The notes under the pieces: generated by a model
What the model was told of the DNA's origin: nothing
The model's input: only the letters and a program-made list of their open reading frames with translations
Databases searched by the model: none
Source of the DNA: Chitinophagaceae bacterium
GTDB taxonomy: Bacteria > Bacteroidota > Bacteroidia > Chitinophagales > Chitinophagaceae
Direction of reading: 5' to 3'
Assembly (NCBI GenBank): GCA_003455235.1
Contig: DMRT01000164.1
Location: 1 to 7,410 of the forward strand
Length of the DNA stretch: 7,410 bases
Shown here: piece after piece, positions 6,719-7,410 of the stretch
Numbering within the stretch: the first letter of the stretch is position 1
Layout: every line of letters begins with the position of its first letter
Position numbers and translations under genes: made by a program

Positions 6719-7410
6719 ATGCCGAAGAGAATCATAAAAAAAGTGGCCGTTCTGGGAAGCGGAGTAATGGGCAGCCGCATCGCCTGTCATTTTGCGGGAG
6801 TAGGATTGGAAGTGTTGCTGCTGGATATTGTGCCGAAGGATATTGCGGCCGATGCAAAACCGGCGGCACGCAACCAGGTCGTGAATGATGCACTGGCAGC
6901 GGCCATCAAATCCAACCCTTCTCCTGTTTATACAAAGGATGCTGCCAAACGAATCAAAACAGGAAACTTTACCGACAATATGAAAGACATTGCCGGGTAC
7001 GATTGGGTGATAGAAGTGGTGGTGGAAAGGCTCGACATCAAGCAATCTGTTTTCACCGAAGTGGAGAAATACCGCAAGCCCGGTACGCTCATCACTTCCA
7101 ACACATCAGGTATTCCCATTCACATGATGACGGAAGGCAGGAGCGACGATTTCAAAAAACATTTCTGCGGAACACATTTTTTCAATCCGCCCAGGTATTT
7201 ACGGCTGCTTGAGATCATTCCTACACCGCATACCGATCCCGAAGTGGTGGACTTCCTCATGCATTACGGTGACCTTACTCTGGGAAAGACAACCGTACTG
7301 TGCAAGGATACACCGGCATTCATTGCCAACCGGGTGGGTGTATTCGGAATGATGGCGATTATGAATGCCATGGAAAAACTGCAGCTGTCGGTAGATGAGA
7401 TCGATTCGCT
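6719..7410 (+). CDS. fadN: FadN-type 3-hydroxyacyl-CoA dehydrogenase (beta-oxidation), 3' end outside window
   Basis: The ATG at 6719 opens a frame that runs to the right edge: 230 codons plus two bases. The cytoplasmic enzyme oxidises L-3-hydroxyacyl-CoA to 3-ketoacyl-CoA with NAD+ in fatty-acid beta-oxidation; full-length FadN (B. subtilis YusL type, close to 790 aa) also carries an enoyl-CoA hydratase domain at the C-terminus. The NAD-binding Rossmann motif GSGVMG is at 13-18 and the acidic residue that ends strand 2 is D36. S127 (in SNTSGI), the catalytic H153 in GTHFFNP, E165 in LLEIIP, and N204 in FIANRVG complete the active-site set. The SNTSGI and EGRSDDFKKHF segments follow the FadN branch more closely than FadB. 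The N-terminus starts directly with the conserved dehydrogenase, with no upstream hydratase, which supports FadN. No strong promoter is evident in the AT-rich 86-nt gap upstream. Nothing in the visible part is broken. Confidence 0.93.
   Translation, partial: MPKRIIKKVAVLGSGVMGSRIACHFAGVGLEVLLLDIVPKDIAADAKPAARNQVVNDALAAAIKSNPSPVYTKDAAKRIKTGNFTDNMKDIAGYDWVIEVVVERLDIKQSVFTEVEKYRKPGTLITSNTSGIPIHMMTEGRSDDFKKHFCGTHFFNPPRYLRLLEIIPTPHTDPEVVDFLMHYGDLTLGKTTVLCKDTPAFIANRVGVFGMMAIMNAMEKLQLSVDEIDS

Overview
The window looks like chromosomal DNA of a Bacteroidota bacterium, most likely near Chitinophagaceae. Four things point there. Promoter-like sites match the Bacteroidota consensus (TTTG, about 19 nt, TAnnTTTG) and no clear Shine-Dalgarno sequences are visible. 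The methionyl-tRNA synthetase has a KVSTS signature loop and a fused C-terminal tRNA-binding domain. A secreted WG-repeat protein is present. The LTA-synthase-like enzyme and the FadN-type beta-oxidation protein are of kinds common in that phylum. The genus assignment is inference. No tRNA, rRNA, CRISPR array, insertion sequence or phage gene is visible.

Layout from left to right. (1) The 3' end of a gene of unknown function (to 613) is followed by a clear intrinsic terminator (641-668). (2) A good Bacteroidota promoter (675-705) lies so close to the metG start (713) that the mRNA is probably leaderless or nearly so. metG (713-2791) is complete and carries two small repeat tracts. (3) 28 nt later comes a secreted WG-repeat protein (2820-3887), probably read through from metG. 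(4) On the minus strand, 3 nt away tail to tail, is a five-helix membrane enzyme of the LTA synthase / phosphoglycerol transferase type (3891-5816). (5) Head to head with it, only 9 nt between start codons, is a membrane-anchored GDPD-like TIM-barrel protein (5826-6632). (6) The window ends in the N-terminal 230 codons of a FadN-type 3-hydroxyacyl-CoA dehydrogenase (6719 to the edge).

metG (protein synthesis) and fadN (fatty-acid beta-oxidation) are core metabolism. The most interesting part is the divergent pair: an extracytoplasmic alkaline-phosphatase-superfamily transferase of the kind that moves phosphoglycerol, next to an anchored relative of enzymes that cleave glycerophosphodiesters. 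If they work together they could add and trim a glycerophosphate-type envelope decoration in a Gram-negative bacterium. That is a hypothesis from domain type and gene arrangement; the sequence does not prove it. Otherwise the window is mostly ordinary, tightly packed chromosome, with no intergenic gap longer than about 100 nt.
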